NCBI GenBank assembly: GCA_020740775.1
Contig: JAHEWK010000014.1
Coordinates: forward strand, 1,922,001-1,986,000
Direction of reading: 5' to 3'
Source of the DNA: Ilyonectria destructans
Taxonomy: Eukaryota > Ascomycota > Sordariomycetes > Hypocreales > Nectriaceae
Length of the DNA stretch: 64,000 bases
The translations under genes and the position numbers were made by a program. The notes below the pieces were generated by a model. It was not told the origin of the DNA. It saw nothing but the letters and a program-made list of their open reading frames with translations, and did not search any database. The stretch's first letter is position 1. Each line of letters starts with the position of its first letter. This document shows, one piece after another, positions 11,701 through 23,997 of this stretch.

Positions 11701-13684
11701 GTCAATCTCTTGATGGAACACTCGATGGAATTGACACCACGGGGTCTGTATAGCGCGAGGGCTCTGGGCGAGTTGGTTCAATCCTTGACAGAAGCTGGCG
11801 TCGCACCTCATCTCGAAGAGTCGCTTCTGAAGCCCGAGGTTCTCAAGATATCGCCTGCGACAGTCTTTTTAGCCTCTGCACTCATCACTGGATTTGGCGA
11901 GACCCTCCAGCCTTCCAAGCTGACCAACACCTTTGCCAATCGGGTTATCAGCGAGGTCGCTGGAGCAACTCCTCAGGGAGCAAAGACTCTCATGACACTA
12001 GTTCTCCTCTCGACATGCGCCCAAGTCTACGAGCTTGGCGAATTACCTGTGGCCAATAACCGAATCGTATTTGCCGTTCGCCAGATCACATCCTGGTTGG
12101 ATGAACCCGAGAGCCTGAGCGCGCCTCTCTGTGCTGAGATTTGCCGTTCCTTGACATATCTCCTCCCATGTATGAAGGATGTGTACGGATCATATTGGGA
12201 AAAGACCATCGGATTTTGCATCTCGCTCTGGAACCGCGCCAATGATTACAAGCTTGACCAGGCTCTCCCTTTTATTCATGCATCACTCAAGCTATTCAAG
12301 ACGTTGGAGTCCCTCCAGGAACCCAATGATGATCTCGTCGACGTCATCAAAGAGTATGCCAGCGCTAAGCCTCGATCGTTGATTGAGCTGCTACGACTCT
12401 CAAGATACGCCACTTCGCAACCCTTGGAAATTGTCGACGCGATGCTCTGCCGTGAGGTTGACAAAATCCCCCTTCGACACATCTCCGACTTGTCAGACAT
12501 TTTCGGGCTGGTGGCTTCGGAATCCCGAGACATTCAGACTGCGGCCTTCAACCTCCTCCACAAGGCAATTCCCGCACAGCAAGAGCAGAGATCTGTTGAC
12601 GTTTTGCTCGACAAGACAGGTATGTACAGTAACTCCATGTAACTCAGCTCTAACCTTGGTAGATGCTCGATTGCCTGACGAACTTCTCTCGCTCCTGCTG
12701 GATGCTCCAACGTTGGAAAAGTACTCGGATGAGATGCTCGCCGAATTCCCTTCACCCATCCGCGCATACCTGCTGTCCTGGAAACTAGTCTTTGACGCGT
12801 ACTCGACGTCTTCGTTTAAGATTCGAAACGACTTTACCGAAAACCTCAAGATGGACAACACTTCTGGGCCGCTACTGGACTTTATGTTTGACGTCCTCGG
12901 ACACTCAGCTGCCCATCCCCTCAAGCTGGAAAGGGTCAATCTTAACCCCGAGCACATTAGCGACTATGACGTCAAGCTTGCAGAATCGGAGCCAGAGGAG
13001 AAGAACATGCAGTGGTTGCTGGTTCACCTGTTTTACTTGACGCTCAAGTACACACCCGGCCTGTTTCGCGCGTGGTACATTGACTGTCGGTCAAAGCAGA
13101 CCCGAATCGCCGTCGAGTCTTGGACTACCAAGTACTTTTCCCCTCTAACAATCTCAGACACGTTGGATGAGGTTCAAGAGTGGGCAGATGGACAGGAGCC
13201 CCCTGCCATGGACGAACAAGAACTTGTTGTCAAGGTTGCTAGAGCAGCCAGGGAGGTAACGGCAGGCTACGAAGTCGATGAAAGCCAAGCAGCCATTGTC
13301 ATCAAGGTCCCTCCCAGTTATCCCATCGAGGGTGTCACTGTTGCTGGTCTCCATCGCGTCGCTGTGAGCGAAAAGAAGTGGCAGAGCTGGATCATGACGA
13401 CCCAGGGCGTCATCACTTTTTCCAACGGCAACATCATCGACGGACTACAAGTGTTTAAGCGCAATATTGTCGGTGCGCTCAAGGGGCAGAGCGAGTGCGC
13501 CATTTGCTACAGCATCATCTCGACCGACAAGCGCATGCCCGACAAGCGCTGCACTACATGCAAGAACCTGTTCCACCGAACATGCTTGTACAAGTGGTTC
13601 CAGAGCAGCAACCAGAATACGTGCCCGCTGTGCAGAAATCCCATCGATTATTTGGGCTCTGACACGGCAAAGCGGAGACTGTGA
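8721..13684 (+). CDS. RKR1/LTN1: Listerin-type E3 ubiquitin ligase
   Basis: Four exons (8721-9014, 9058-11150, 11193-12619, 12663-13684), with introns of 42-43 nt, encode 1,611 aa, close to yeast Rkr1/Ltn1 (about 1,560). The N-terminus is Gly/Phe-rich and then reads SYLAEPPSFAAVSDPNVVV, as in listerins. A long helical HEAT/ARM-like body follows. The last 50 residues are a variant RING finger starting CAIC, with CTTC, H..C and CPLC pairs (C4HC3 spacing). Listerin binds 60S subunits carrying stalled nascent chains and ubiquitinates those chains during ribosome-associated quality control. Every join keeps the frame, for example EVW/VQVYPRT across intron 1. Assignment is firm from the architecture at both ends. 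Confidence 0.93.
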
Positions 13685-14242
13685 TAAATTATGAGGAATG
13701 AAACGTCATGAGGCTTAGATATAGAGTTGAACAAAAGCGTTGGCATGTGATCTAATAGTCTTGTGATGGACGTGATAGCACCTAATATGTAGCGTTTCCG
13801 GCTATACACCCACCGTATGCTATAGTACCCAAGTCCGTCCTGCTCATCCGCTTCCCGGTCGTAAGCGTCTCGAAGCATAAGCACATCATCCTTGAGCTAT
13901 GTGATTAGACGAGAATGGCGGAAGGGTGGTGAACTTACGCTTGCGGTGTCGGTGTCCTTGTTTATTTGTGCGCTTCTTGGCATAGGATTTGTATCATATT
14001 GGTTTGTCTTTGCGTAATGACGAGTTGAGTGCTGTTTGTGCAAGTGATCTGGCATGGCAGGTTTTATTCATCCGCCCCGTCCGTCAACGGGAATTATTGG
14101 GCGCAACTATTTTGAGCGTATTGAATAATTGCTTCACTTTTGTTGGTGGTCGTGGTCGAAGCCGGGTTTTGTCAACCCATGCATCTCATCATTAGCGACC
14201 TGTCATGAGACTGTGATGCTCCAACGCCTATCGACTGTCAGC
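13685..14242. other. Convergent 3' region
   Basis: Lies between the 3' ends of listerin (plus) and the kinase (minus). Probably both 3' UTRs. No gene or repeat is seen. Confidence 0.4.
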
Positions 14243-15449
14243 TCAATCCTTCAGGTCAAAAGTGATACAAACCTGTTCAGCGGTGGCTCTCTGGCCGTCG
14301 TACCGGACGAGCGACGCGACGAGATGTCTCAAGTCAGGGTCCACGTCAGGAAGAATGACGTCCCAAGGTCGAGCTGGGAAGACGGTCCAGAGCTCAAAAG
14401 GTGAAATCTTAAATGCCTTGGCTTCTGGCCATGTCTCCGGTGTAGGTGTGCCTAGTGTCTTGAAGATGCTGAGAATGAGGCCCAGCTGGTTGCCATCCTC
14501 GTGGGCTGGACGGGACTCAAAGACAGGCATTGGAGGGTCTCGGATGGATTCCGATAGCATAACTCCCAATCCCCACATATCCACGGGCGGTCCGTACGAT
14601 TTATTCCCGAAAAGAGTCTCCGGGGTACGGTAAGCGCCGGTGCCAATGTCGAGAATCTTGTCGTTGGGCGGCTCGGAGTGAGCTGAAAGCTCGGGGTGCC
14701 AAGCAGTGCCAAAGTCGGAGAGGTAGGCTGGACCAGTTGGAGAGGCCAGAAGAATTGCAGACGGCTTGATGTCGCGGTGGATGATGCCCTGCGCGTGGAT
14801 GTCTCTCAAAGCGAGAAGAGCGTCGGTGAAGATGGCCCGGACGTCGGCGGGCGGAAGAGGTCCTTTATCGAGGAGGTCTGCCAGGGTACACGGCATGAAG
14901 GGAAATACAAGCACAAACTGCTGCTCCTGGTCACGAAAGACTTCAATCAGAGGGATGCAGGGACCGCGGAGGAGCTTGAGGATCTTAGCCTCGCGCTGGG
15001 GGTTGTGCGGCTCGATGTTTTGGTAGGCGACGATGACTTTGAGGGCCTTGTCCCCAGACCGATAAACCTGAGAGGTGACACCTTCGGAGATGGGGGTGCA
15101 GTTGGTGTAGGGACCGATGCGAACGCCTTCTTCAGAGTCCTCTATGAGGTCGGCTTGAGCGTATAGGGCTGGCGGCGTGGCGGTTGGCTGGCACGCAATA
15201 TTGTATTCGTCCTATACCAGTCAGCATTGCACTACGAGGATGAACTCCTGCGCACCTGTGTGGACGACACTTGAAAGGCAGCTTGCTCAATAGCAATGGC
15301 GTCACTCATGCTAGCCGTGCCCAGGGAATGCTGTCTAAGCGGTGTGAGCAGAGATCAGAGACAAACCGGACCGCTCACATTTTCTGGATGGTTTCATATC
15401 TGTCAGAAGCAGACAGTAAAGTCTTCCATTCGGGTGTCGGTGAGGCCAT
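14243..15449 (-). CDS. Protein kinase, Csk1/CDK-activating-kinase-like
   Basis: Three exons (15449-15379, 15334-15256, 15211-14243) give 372 aa. The second donor is GTGCGC, weaker than usual. Kinase landmarks in order: ALKVI (ATP-anchoring Lys), a REAKIL helix Glu, HRDIKPSAILL (catalytic loop), SDFGTAW (metal-binding DFG), then a TGAYRTPETL activation segment and DMWGLGVML. CDK-like features include the short C-lobe and FKTLGTPTPETWP. The catalytic-loop Asn that normally follows KPS is Ala (codon GCA). The C-terminal end is uncertain: a GTTTGT donor after ATAEQ and a CTGAC branch site near 14248 suggest a further small intron and a different last few residues. S. pombe Csk1 activates CDKs; that role is inferred here from resemblance only. 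Confidence 0.75.
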
Positions 15450-16116
15450 GGCTGCTTTAGTGGTTGGTGGCGAGGATGAAGTAGCGGCGTTTCGTGATGT
15501 TTTAGTGGTGTTTAGTGGAGGTGCTCGCAATTGGTTAGGGCGTCGACAACACGTGCCACGTGCCGGTGATGACTTCCTTATTTAGCATGTTCACGGCAAT
15601 CCAACCTTCGGGATTTACCATTACCTGTATGGAGACTATGACGTCTCATGTTTTATTACGAAGCTTAAGGACGCATTTTAGCCTGATGCCACATCAGCAA
15701 GTGTGGTTGAAAGTTCGAGAACTGCTACCCTATGCCTGGGCCATGAATACCCTTAACCTGCATATAAAACTGACCATAATATTCCTACAATCGCATCTCA
15801 ATTGAACCATTTGAGATATTTTCCGTATTAAGCCTCGCCAAATATCGAATATTTTATATGCACAATGGTTCATCACGTTATTTCTCACAAGTTAGTTCTA
15901 CTACTTAGTGAATTCTCGTATTTTCCACCCAGCCTCACTATTCTCAGAACCAGAAGAGCCTGAATATCCCACGACCTAGTTGTCTACACTGAACCCACCA
16001 GTGTGCAAGGACTAGACAATACGAGCTTGACTCCTTAATTTACAATGCAATGTATTCGTAGACATCGATCTGATATGTGTTTAAGCCAGAAACTCAGACA
16101 AGTTTCCAAAACGTAA
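15450..16116. other. AT-rich intergenic region
   Basis: No gene seen. After the kinase promoter, base composition turns clearly AT-rich from about 15,600, which continues into the pseudogene that follows. Confidence 0.4.
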
Positions 16117-17099
16117 GATACAGGTCTTCGTCTCTTGAGGGGTACAACTAGTCAGTCGCACATTCCCGAACTTTTTGACTTTGCCGATCCTCAATATGAT
16201 ATTGAAATAGGATCATCTTATTGGTTGAGCTCCTTCATCACTGGCACCAATGTCAAACAGTATCTTGCCATCTCCCACGTTCTGACCCAGCAAGATCAGG
16301 ACACCAAGTGTTGATCTTCGATCCTGGATCTCAAGACCCTTAACTACTGGGTTGACCTCACCTATTGCACTCCCCAAGCCAAGGCCGCAACTGCTCTCGA
16401 CAAGGCTTCTCCTCTTAATCTCGACTTTGGAACTTATGGATACAAGGCCACTTCAGACGATGGCATTTCCAAAATGGCTGCGTTTGCGGAAACTTCTGAC
16501 TATTCTATTGACGCCAGCTGGGAAGCCACTTCCAACTAATGCTCAATGGTGGTGGTGGCATCATTGACCCCGGAACTCGCCCTACCAACGCAACTCATTG
16601 GGGGATTCCTTCTAGCAAAACTGAGGGAAGCCTCACTGTCGGAGACGAGGTTTTCAAGGTCGATCCCAAAAACTCTTTCACCCGGTACGATCGTCAGCTG
16701 TCTCATGGAACACCCAAGAACTGGACTTCGTTCCATGTCAACTTTCCGGGAACCGCAATCAAGGCAAGCATCTGGGCATTCGACACCGATACCACAAGCA
16801 AGCAATTTGCCACCGTCCGGGTCGATGAGTTGATTCATGTCCTAGCCTTTACCTTGACCCCGGATATGACAAACACGTGGACCTCTCCCAACACCAACCT
16901 TGTGTATTCTCTTGCCTGGAGACTCGACTTCGATAATGGCGACTATCTCAAGGTCAAGTCTGTCCATGCGGGTCAGGAAATGTATGGCTCCAGACACGTC
17001 GCGGACTCCGCATACGAGGGTTTTGTTACTGTTTCTGGACGATTCATGGGACAGAAGAAGGGATTTGGGGTGGTTGAGTTAGTTACTGTTTATCAGTAA
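16117..17099 (+). pseudogene. Broken kievitone-hydratase-like gene
   Basis: Two frames together cover a lipocalin-like protein of the kievitone hydratase / CrtC-like family. The first frame (from about 16117) includes IPELFDFADPQYDIEIGSSY and stops at TGA 16312-16314, then continues in frame to TAA 16537-16539. The homology then jumps frame at 16539 and runs open to 17099 with THWGIPSSKTEGSL, YDRQLSHGTPKNW, IWAFDTDT and a YEGFVTVSGRF ending. No ATG with a signal peptide is visible upstream. The family hydrates or tailors small molecules, such as detoxification of the bean phytoalexin kievitone in Fusarium. With one nonsense codon, one frameshift and a missing start, I call it inactive. Family assignment is from memory of motifs. 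Confidence 0.7.
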
Positions 17100-17621
17100 A
17101 TCATTCAAGTGGTTCCCTCGACTTTCTAGATAGGTGATGATAGAAAAAAAGTATACCTTTTAGTTTAAAGGTTGCAAGATGTGTTAATTTCAAATTGCAT
17201 GCCGTTGTTAGAGTTTTAGTTAATTAAGGGCGACTAACAGCGTCAAAACAACTTGCAAATTGCTATATTTAGAGTATTACTATTCGCACCACCGATTTGC
17301 ACAAAAACTATATCCTAGATCTTACACAGTACTGATAACTATCCTCTCCTACGAAAATAAGGATTTTACGTAATGAAATCATCGTAGGACTAATTCCTAA
17401 TATTTATACCTCATAATAATATTTATTTGTTTATTCATTAGGTTCGTTTAATAAGAGAAATATTCCTCTCACAATTTACCCCTCATTTATGTACACTAGG
17501 CACATTATTTAGCTGAGGTTTTGGTAAAGGCTTGTGCCAGTCTGCGAATAGCAATCTCTACATTCAACCCTTTGGATCGACAGCGTCTTGGATAATTTGT
17601 CTTATCGTAAGAAATAAATTG
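17100..17621. other. AT-rich intergenic region
   Basis: Strongly AT-rich with several TTTA/TAAT runs. No open frame, RNA gene or terminal repeat that would mark a transposon was seen. Confidence 0.4.
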
Positions 17622-19256
17622 CTATGTAGCAAAACTTCTCAATGAAGCCATACTCTCAGTCCATCTGTGATCTGGTTGACGATCCCACGAGGTTGGCAGC
17701 ATATCCAGTGACTGTGACATGCTTTTGAAGCCCGTTAGTTTACAAACACGACGCACTTTATCGACAAAATATTTCCGTTGTTCTTCGGAACATGCCTCCA
17801 TAGCGCCAACAAACCCAGGCCATGCCATAACGTGCAACCCGGGCTTATCGCCCAAGTCTTCAAATAGTCGTCGTAGTTGTTCGAGGAGGTTGTTCATGCG
17901 GATTTTGTCCGTGGGAATGGAGTGTGACTCCGCTCGTAGAAGATGTATCTCAGCAGCAACACGATACATTTCAAGGTGTGTTCGAAACATCGAGCGTTCC
18001 TGCACGGAGTGCCAACCCGGATCCAACTGCACGAATTGTTCCATCGGGCTCGGAAGCGCCAAGCTGGTACTCTGTATCCCTTTGGATAGAGCGACTATGT
18101 GATGGATATGAAATGTGATACTAGACGATGTTAGTTCATAAACCTCACGCTAAGAAAGGAACATACAGCTGTGTCTGGAAATATAGAAACTTGGCCAAGG
18201 GCGATTTCAGTTCCGTGGTCGCTCGTGCCGCCATAAAAGATATAAGCATACGATATAGTGAAATAATTTCATCGTTGCCATTGACAAGATCTCCTACGAT
18301 CAACAAGATGATGACCATCCAGGTTGATTCGTCCAAGGCATCTTCGCGGCTGGCTTTTTTTCGAAGATGGCTGATGATTGCAGCCTTACCTTTCTCGGCA
18401 GCGCCAAGGTAATGTGGCATGCGTGGAGCAAGGTAGAACGCCGCATTGGCACAGATGGCCTGTTGGATTACTGGGTCTGCATGAGCCAGTGGCAACACGT
18501 GGTTTCGCCATCCATTTCCGGCGCCATCGAAGAGGTCCAGGGAAAGCGAGATACGCGCGAGAACTAGAATATTGTCAGTTGTGCTCAAAAGTAGTAGCGC
18601 AACACTTGCAGTGGTCTAAGAGGAAGCGCTTCTTGGCGTCGATGGGATCGATTATTCGTTGAATCGAACCTGAGATATTGGAGGAACGGAAATGGGGTAG
18701 GTTGAAGGCCCCAACGTGAGATGCGGTGGAAGCATCTGTACCGTGATATAGATGAGTCCTGGAAGATGGAATGACGCTCCACTGCCTTTGGTTTGGGGTT
18801 TCTCGGTGATCAGCAGTGTGTCGTTCCGGTTGCCTCTCATCGCCGAGGAACTTCCTACGCCGAGGAAGTGCCACTGCATGATTTCTAGTTGTGACTTGAC
18901 TCTGTTCCTCGTCGGATGCTGCACGACCAGCAGATTCTCCAGCGGTGTGGATACCGTCCGACGCCGCCATTCGCGGATCTCCACGAGCGATGACGGTGTT
19001 AATTGGCACAAAGCGATACCGCACCCCATACCCAGGACATGTAAGACGCTTTGCCTTGCATTTGGTGCAATGCGGGACGGTCCTATCGCAGATGATTCGT
19101 CGTCTCAGGCAATGATGACATCCTTCAAGCAAACCCTAGTTGTTAGCAGGGAGGCATGCACGAGTGGGGCGAATGAAGCTCCCACATGGACCCTATAGTG
19201 ACCCAGTGAGCCGCTCAACTCAGAATCTTACCTTTTGAAGTCTTTGAGCTATCCAT
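17622..19256 (-). CDS. Zn(II)2Cys6 fungal transcription factor
   Basis: Four exons (19256-19232, 19122-18604, 18563-18167, 18120-17622) give 479 aa. The 25-nt first exon encodes MDSSKTSK and joins the zinc cluster through a TTGAAG acceptor; the nearer CAACTAG acceptor would give a stop. The cluster is GCHHCLRRRIICDRTVPHC..C followed by the sixth Cys, standard six-cysteine spacing. The third join (18603-18564, 40 nt) has a weak GTTGCG donor but a CTGAC branch site 10 nt before TAG. The body has LFDGAGNGWRNHVLPLA and the C-terminal MAWPGFVGAMEA..EEQRKYF typical of the fungal-specific regulatory domain. It sits next to the hydratase-like pseudogene, so it may be a relic regulator of a lost cluster (inference). 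Confidence 0.75.
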
Positions 19257-20311
19257 CAGGACGATAGGGCGGCAAATGCCTTGTTTCTAATGGGATGGCG
19301 ATAGGAGGTGGCTTGGTGGTGTTGGTTGACCCAGATACCATGTGACTGTCAGCAGCACCGCATCCTGCGATGAAGCTACTTTGTCATTTGCTTCGCCTGG
19401 GGCTAGATTCACGATTCGACTTGTCTGATTTGCAACGAAGCAATAACAAATACCAAGAATGCCGGTGTTCTTCGTCAGTTGCCCAGCTCTTGTGACCCGA
19501 AACGCGAAACAGCGGGGAAGAAGCTGGAGTAAGCCTGAGGCCCGCGGCTCAGAAGATTACGTACGACGCGCTAAGATTCATCAAGGAGAAACAAGGCTGT
19601 AGCTTGCTCAATTGCCGGGTCGGAGGAATAATTGATGCAATTAAATTAAACACTCGACCGATCAAAGAAACGAAACGTGGTGTCCACATTATTTACCACC
19701 GACTGGAGCTGCTCTGATGTTCCCGTTCAGCCCGTCGGTCGTGCTGCCGTCGTCATGCTTCTGTCCTCGTGACTTGGTAATTAGCTCGAAAAAGGAAGCT
19801 GCCACCTCGGCTGAGGCTTGGCCGCTGGGGCTGGTGAGTGCGGGTTGGTCGCTCCTGCTCTCAATGCTCATTCCACCAACCAACCAGCCACTTCCGCCAC
19901 GTCTCAACCAATCGCGGCCAATCCCAGCCCGTTCCACCAGCTCCGCTCCTTCCTTCCTTCCCCCAAGCTTCGGCCCAAAGTAGCCCCAGCCCAGCCTTTC
20001 CAAGTTTCCCGAACGGCCCATCACATTCACATCCGCATCCGCATCGCCATGGTCCGGCTTTGTCTCTGTCTCTGACCTGGCTGACCATTCCACCTCCACG
20101 ATCCTCTTAGCGGTGTCTCTCGTGTGCTCCCAAGTTCTCCTAGCGCTCTTCTCCCTGCGCGACCTCGACTCCGCCGCCGACATCGCCATGCGCTCGACCT
20201 CGACTCCTTGACCTCCGAATCGTTTGTCGCTCGTCTACACTCCACCTACGAAATCAATAGTCTATCCGATTCCTCTCCCTGCGCTGTCTATCCATTCATC
20301 CCTGCGCCACC
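19257..20311. other. Divergent promoter region
   Basis: Between the C6 regulator (minus) and the Syp1 gene (plus). The right half is strongly CT-rich, as in promoters of highly conserved fungal genes. No supported gene. Confidence 0.4.
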
Positions 20312-23265
20312 ATGGAGGACATGGCTAGGACCGAGTATCCGGCTATGCTGGTGAGGCCACCATCCGCTCGAGTCTGAACGGTGCAACGTCATGCCTCGCC
20401 AAACTCGACCCGACTCTTGAGCTCTAGCTGACTCGTTTGCGCGACTATAGGCAAATCTCCAGCCTAGCCAGGCAGTACAAACCCTCACGGACCGAGTAAA
20501 GCGCATCAACCGGGTCAATTCCGAAGTTGCAGATTGGCTCCAGGTACGACCATCTGAGGGACATGTCAATCATGGCGCTGCCAGCATGGATCAATCGCTC
20601 TCAGTTCCGGAGAGGCAGGCTAACTGTCCATGTAGGAGCGCCGTCGTGTCGAGGACCAATACGTCCAGAGTTTGCGAAAGCTCGCCCAATTCAAAGTGCC
20701 TAATGCGCAGACGGAGCTGAGGTGAGTGAATGCGACTATTCTCTCACCATGTCATCTAACAATCCATAGCGTCTTTCAGGCCCCATGGAATCGAATCGTT
20801 GACTCTGTCGAGGCCATCGCTCACTCCCACCACCTCCTCGGCGAGCGCATCGAAAAAGACCTCGAGTTCCCGCTCCGCAACTTCCACCACCGCACCGACG
20901 CCCAGAACATGAATACAATGGCCTCCAACCTGGCCGCCATGGCTAGGGATCTGGAGGATGCGCAGAATCAATCCGACAAGCTGAGCAGAAAGGGTGGTCG
21001 TGCCAACACCCAAAAGGTCGATGCCGCCTCATCCAGACTCGAGGCCGCTTCCCAGCAATGGGAGGCCCAGGCGCCATTCATCTTCGAGTCTCTCCAGGCA
21101 CTCGACGAGTCGCGAGTCAACAACCTCCGAGATCTCCTAACGCAGTACCAAACCCACGAATCCGACCAAGCCCAGCGTACTCAGGACCACGCCGTTCAGA
21201 CACTGGCTCTGATGCTCGAAATCGATACGGAAAAGGAGATCCAGACCTTTGTCCACAAGGCCACTGCCGGAAAGACGAGGTTGCCCACGAGAACATCCAC
21301 CCGGCAGTCTTCCGTTGCGGGCACCACGAGCTCTGCACCGGCCCCCCCGAGCACCGCGGGCAGCGCCAGCATCCAACCGCCCAGCATCCCGCCCAGCATC
21401 CAGGCTCCGGATGACGATGTTAGCGAACACAACTCCGTCCCGGCTGAGCCCAAGCCAGGTTAGTCCAATTGACCAGCGTCCAAGCTGTTGCTAACTTTGT
21501 AGAATCCAAATTGAGACGTCTCGGAACAATGTTTGGCGGTCGACGACGTCAGAGCATGCATGCCGGCTTCGGCCAGCTCTCTCCTCAGAAGGCTCCCACC
21601 TTTGGACGACTTGGTACGAGCCACAGCCACCATAGTCACGGCGTCTCTCCCAGGTCGTCTTCCACCAACCTTCAAGACCATAACCGCTTGTCATCTCTAG
21701 CCGAAACCCCCGACACCCCCAGGCTCGCCGATTCCGATTCGTTCCCGCCCCAGTCGGCGGCTTCGCACGAGAACACGAATGGAGTGACGCTCCATGATGC
21801 TCCTATGGAAATGCCTACGCTCGTCCCGACTACCAGCGTCGTCAATGGCAACCATGAGAAGGATGTGTCGGACGTTCCACCTCCTCCAGGCCCGCCTCCG
21901 TCTCAGCAAGAAAGCCAACCGCCACCTGGGTCCAAGGATGCCGAAGGCTTCACGATCCCACCACCCATGAACGACCCCATTTCGGAGGCCCAGAAGGAAG
22001 CAGCTGGCGAGGACCCAGAGCAAATGTTCAAGCTCAACATCCATCAAACGCCTATTGAAGTGGAAGATCCACATGAAAAGCAAGCTGCCCTTTCCAGCGT
22101 TGTCAACAGTCTCAAGGTAGGCCCTGCCACCCGTCGATCCAGTACCATCAGAGGCCGTCGCGATATTCGCCATACTGTCTACGTCCCGCCGCCGAACCTG
22201 CCCGAGAGCAACACCGAGTCTACACTGGGAGGGATCCCGCTATCTCCCTCCCTGCCTACCTCGCTGTCCAAGTCCAGCGCCGTGGCTGCATTGGCGTCTG
22301 AAGCCAGCATTGCCGCGACCTCGGACACACAATCAGTTCGGTCAGGGAACTCCCTGGGAAGCCTCGTGCACCCCAAGCATCCCGACATGACAGCCCCTGG
22401 CCTGAACTCGTCCATCATCGAGACAGTGTCTGCTGTTTTTGAAGGAGGAGTTGTCAAGTCGTCATCCGTTGCTGGTGAAGTTGCCTTTGTCAACAATCCC
22501 AGTGACTCAGGCGACGTAAAGGGTATGTTATACTCGTCTCTCAAGAACGTCGCTAACTTTTCAGAACACGAGACGATCCGCATCAACAACTTTGCTGCCC
22601 TTGAACGCATTGGGCCTAACCGCATTTTCGTCCAAAACTCTTCTCCCGACCAGCAAGATCAGTTCTCTCTTGACGTTTCGCACCTCACGAGAACCTCGAC
22701 GGCATTCTCATACCGACTTTTTACTGAAGAGCCGGAGGCCCTGGGACACCACGCTCCTCTACTGCTGAAGCTCGCCTGGAAGCCGCAAAGTGACAAGTTA
22801 GGATTACTTCTACAGTACCATCTCAACCCGGCTTGCGAGTTGACTGCCCCGGTGATCTTGCACAATGTCGTCTTTGTGGTGACTTATGATGGTCGTGCCA
22901 GTGGCGCTCAGACAAAGCCCACCGGAACCCATCTCAAGGACAAACACCTAGTCTACTGGCGCGTAGGAGACGTTACGCTTACAGACGCCCCGCAAAAGAT
23001 TGTGTGTCGCATGATTGGCGCTGAAGGCGTCTGTCCCAACCCGGGACATGTTGAAGCCAGGTGGGAATACACCGCTTCAGGAGACGAAGTCGTAGGCAGC
23101 GGCATCTCCATCTCACGACTTGACGAAGGAAAGGGCAAGGTCAAAGAGCTAACCGACGACGATCCTTTCGCTGATGATACCTTGACGACATCGAGCCAAG
23201 AGCCCCAATGGGTAGATGTGCCCGCAATCAGAAAGCTTGTGAGCGGAAAATACGAGGGCAGGTAA
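20312..23265 (+). CDS. SYP1: Syp1-like F-BAR / mu-homology endocytic adaptor
   Basis: Six exons (20312-20350, 20451-20543, 20636-20721, 20770-21458, 21503-22522, 22565-23265) give 875 aa, almost the length of yeast Syp1 (870). Residues 1-260 are an F-BAR domain: YPAMLANLQPSQA, RVKRINRVNSEVADWLQERR and long helices. A Ser/Pro-rich linker follows, with a PPPPGPPPS-type stretch. The last 260 residues, from EHETIRINNFAAL to WVDVPAIRKLVSGKY, match the muniscin mu-homology domain. Syp1 marks early endocytic sites and binds cargo and septins at the plasma membrane. The last intron, 22523-22564, is 42 nt, in frame and stop-free, so it could be read through. A GTAAGC at the stop codon leaves open a small extra 3' exon. 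Confidence 0.9.
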
Positions 23266-23997
23266 GCGGCATTCGATCTGCTCCCATACAATATAAGACC
23301 TAAAAGAGGAATCGCCGTCACACGGACCAGGCGACATGACGTGTATGGATACCGAGACGAGGCGGGTCTCGGGAAGCGCATTGAATAGCGAGCGTGACGT
23401 TGGAGGATAATCCCGTCTTGTAGTTTGGTTCATTTCTTACATTTCCTTCTTTCCTGGTGTCTTGGTGGCTGGGCTAGGTGCGTGTATGTAGTTTGTACGA
23501 CGAAAGAAACCTGTTTATATGTCGGCATTGTTGGTGTTTGGAGTGGATATCTTGGAAACCTATTGGCATGCCTGATTGATACCTAACCCACTATCTTGGT
23601 CCAGTCAGAAGTAATATTTTATGCAATCTCATGATCCTACGCTGGTCCTGCAATTAGCAATTCTCTAATTTGATAGTGGGTCGAGAAAGGGGTATCAGCC
23701 GACTTGGCATGATCGGGATATGTTTTGTGCATTTTCGTGTTTAAATTCATGCGAGATAGTAATAGGTTCATTGTGATGTACTATGAAAGCCAGATCATAA
23801 CTGAACCTGGTTATGAGTACACCGCTCCATCAGCGTAGTCTCCGTCATACATGATACATGGTTACATATGAAAGGTGCTCGTGGGAGCTCTAGTTGTCGG
23901 TGAGCGACAATAGTGTAGTGTGTACAGGTGAAGGTTGGTCCGCGGATTCAACGCTCACTGGATGATGAGGCACGCGAGATTAGCAGTGACTATATTC
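23266..23997. other. Convergent 3' region
   Basis: Between the 3' ends of the Syp1 and Tam41 genes. Probably both 3' UTRs; AT-rich in the middle. No gene seen. Confidence 0.4.

Noticed and set aside
19122..19132. Apparent start of the C6 regulator at 19132
   Set aside because: The first codon there is TTG. An upstream 25-nt ATG exon with a canonical donor joins in frame to the zinc cluster.
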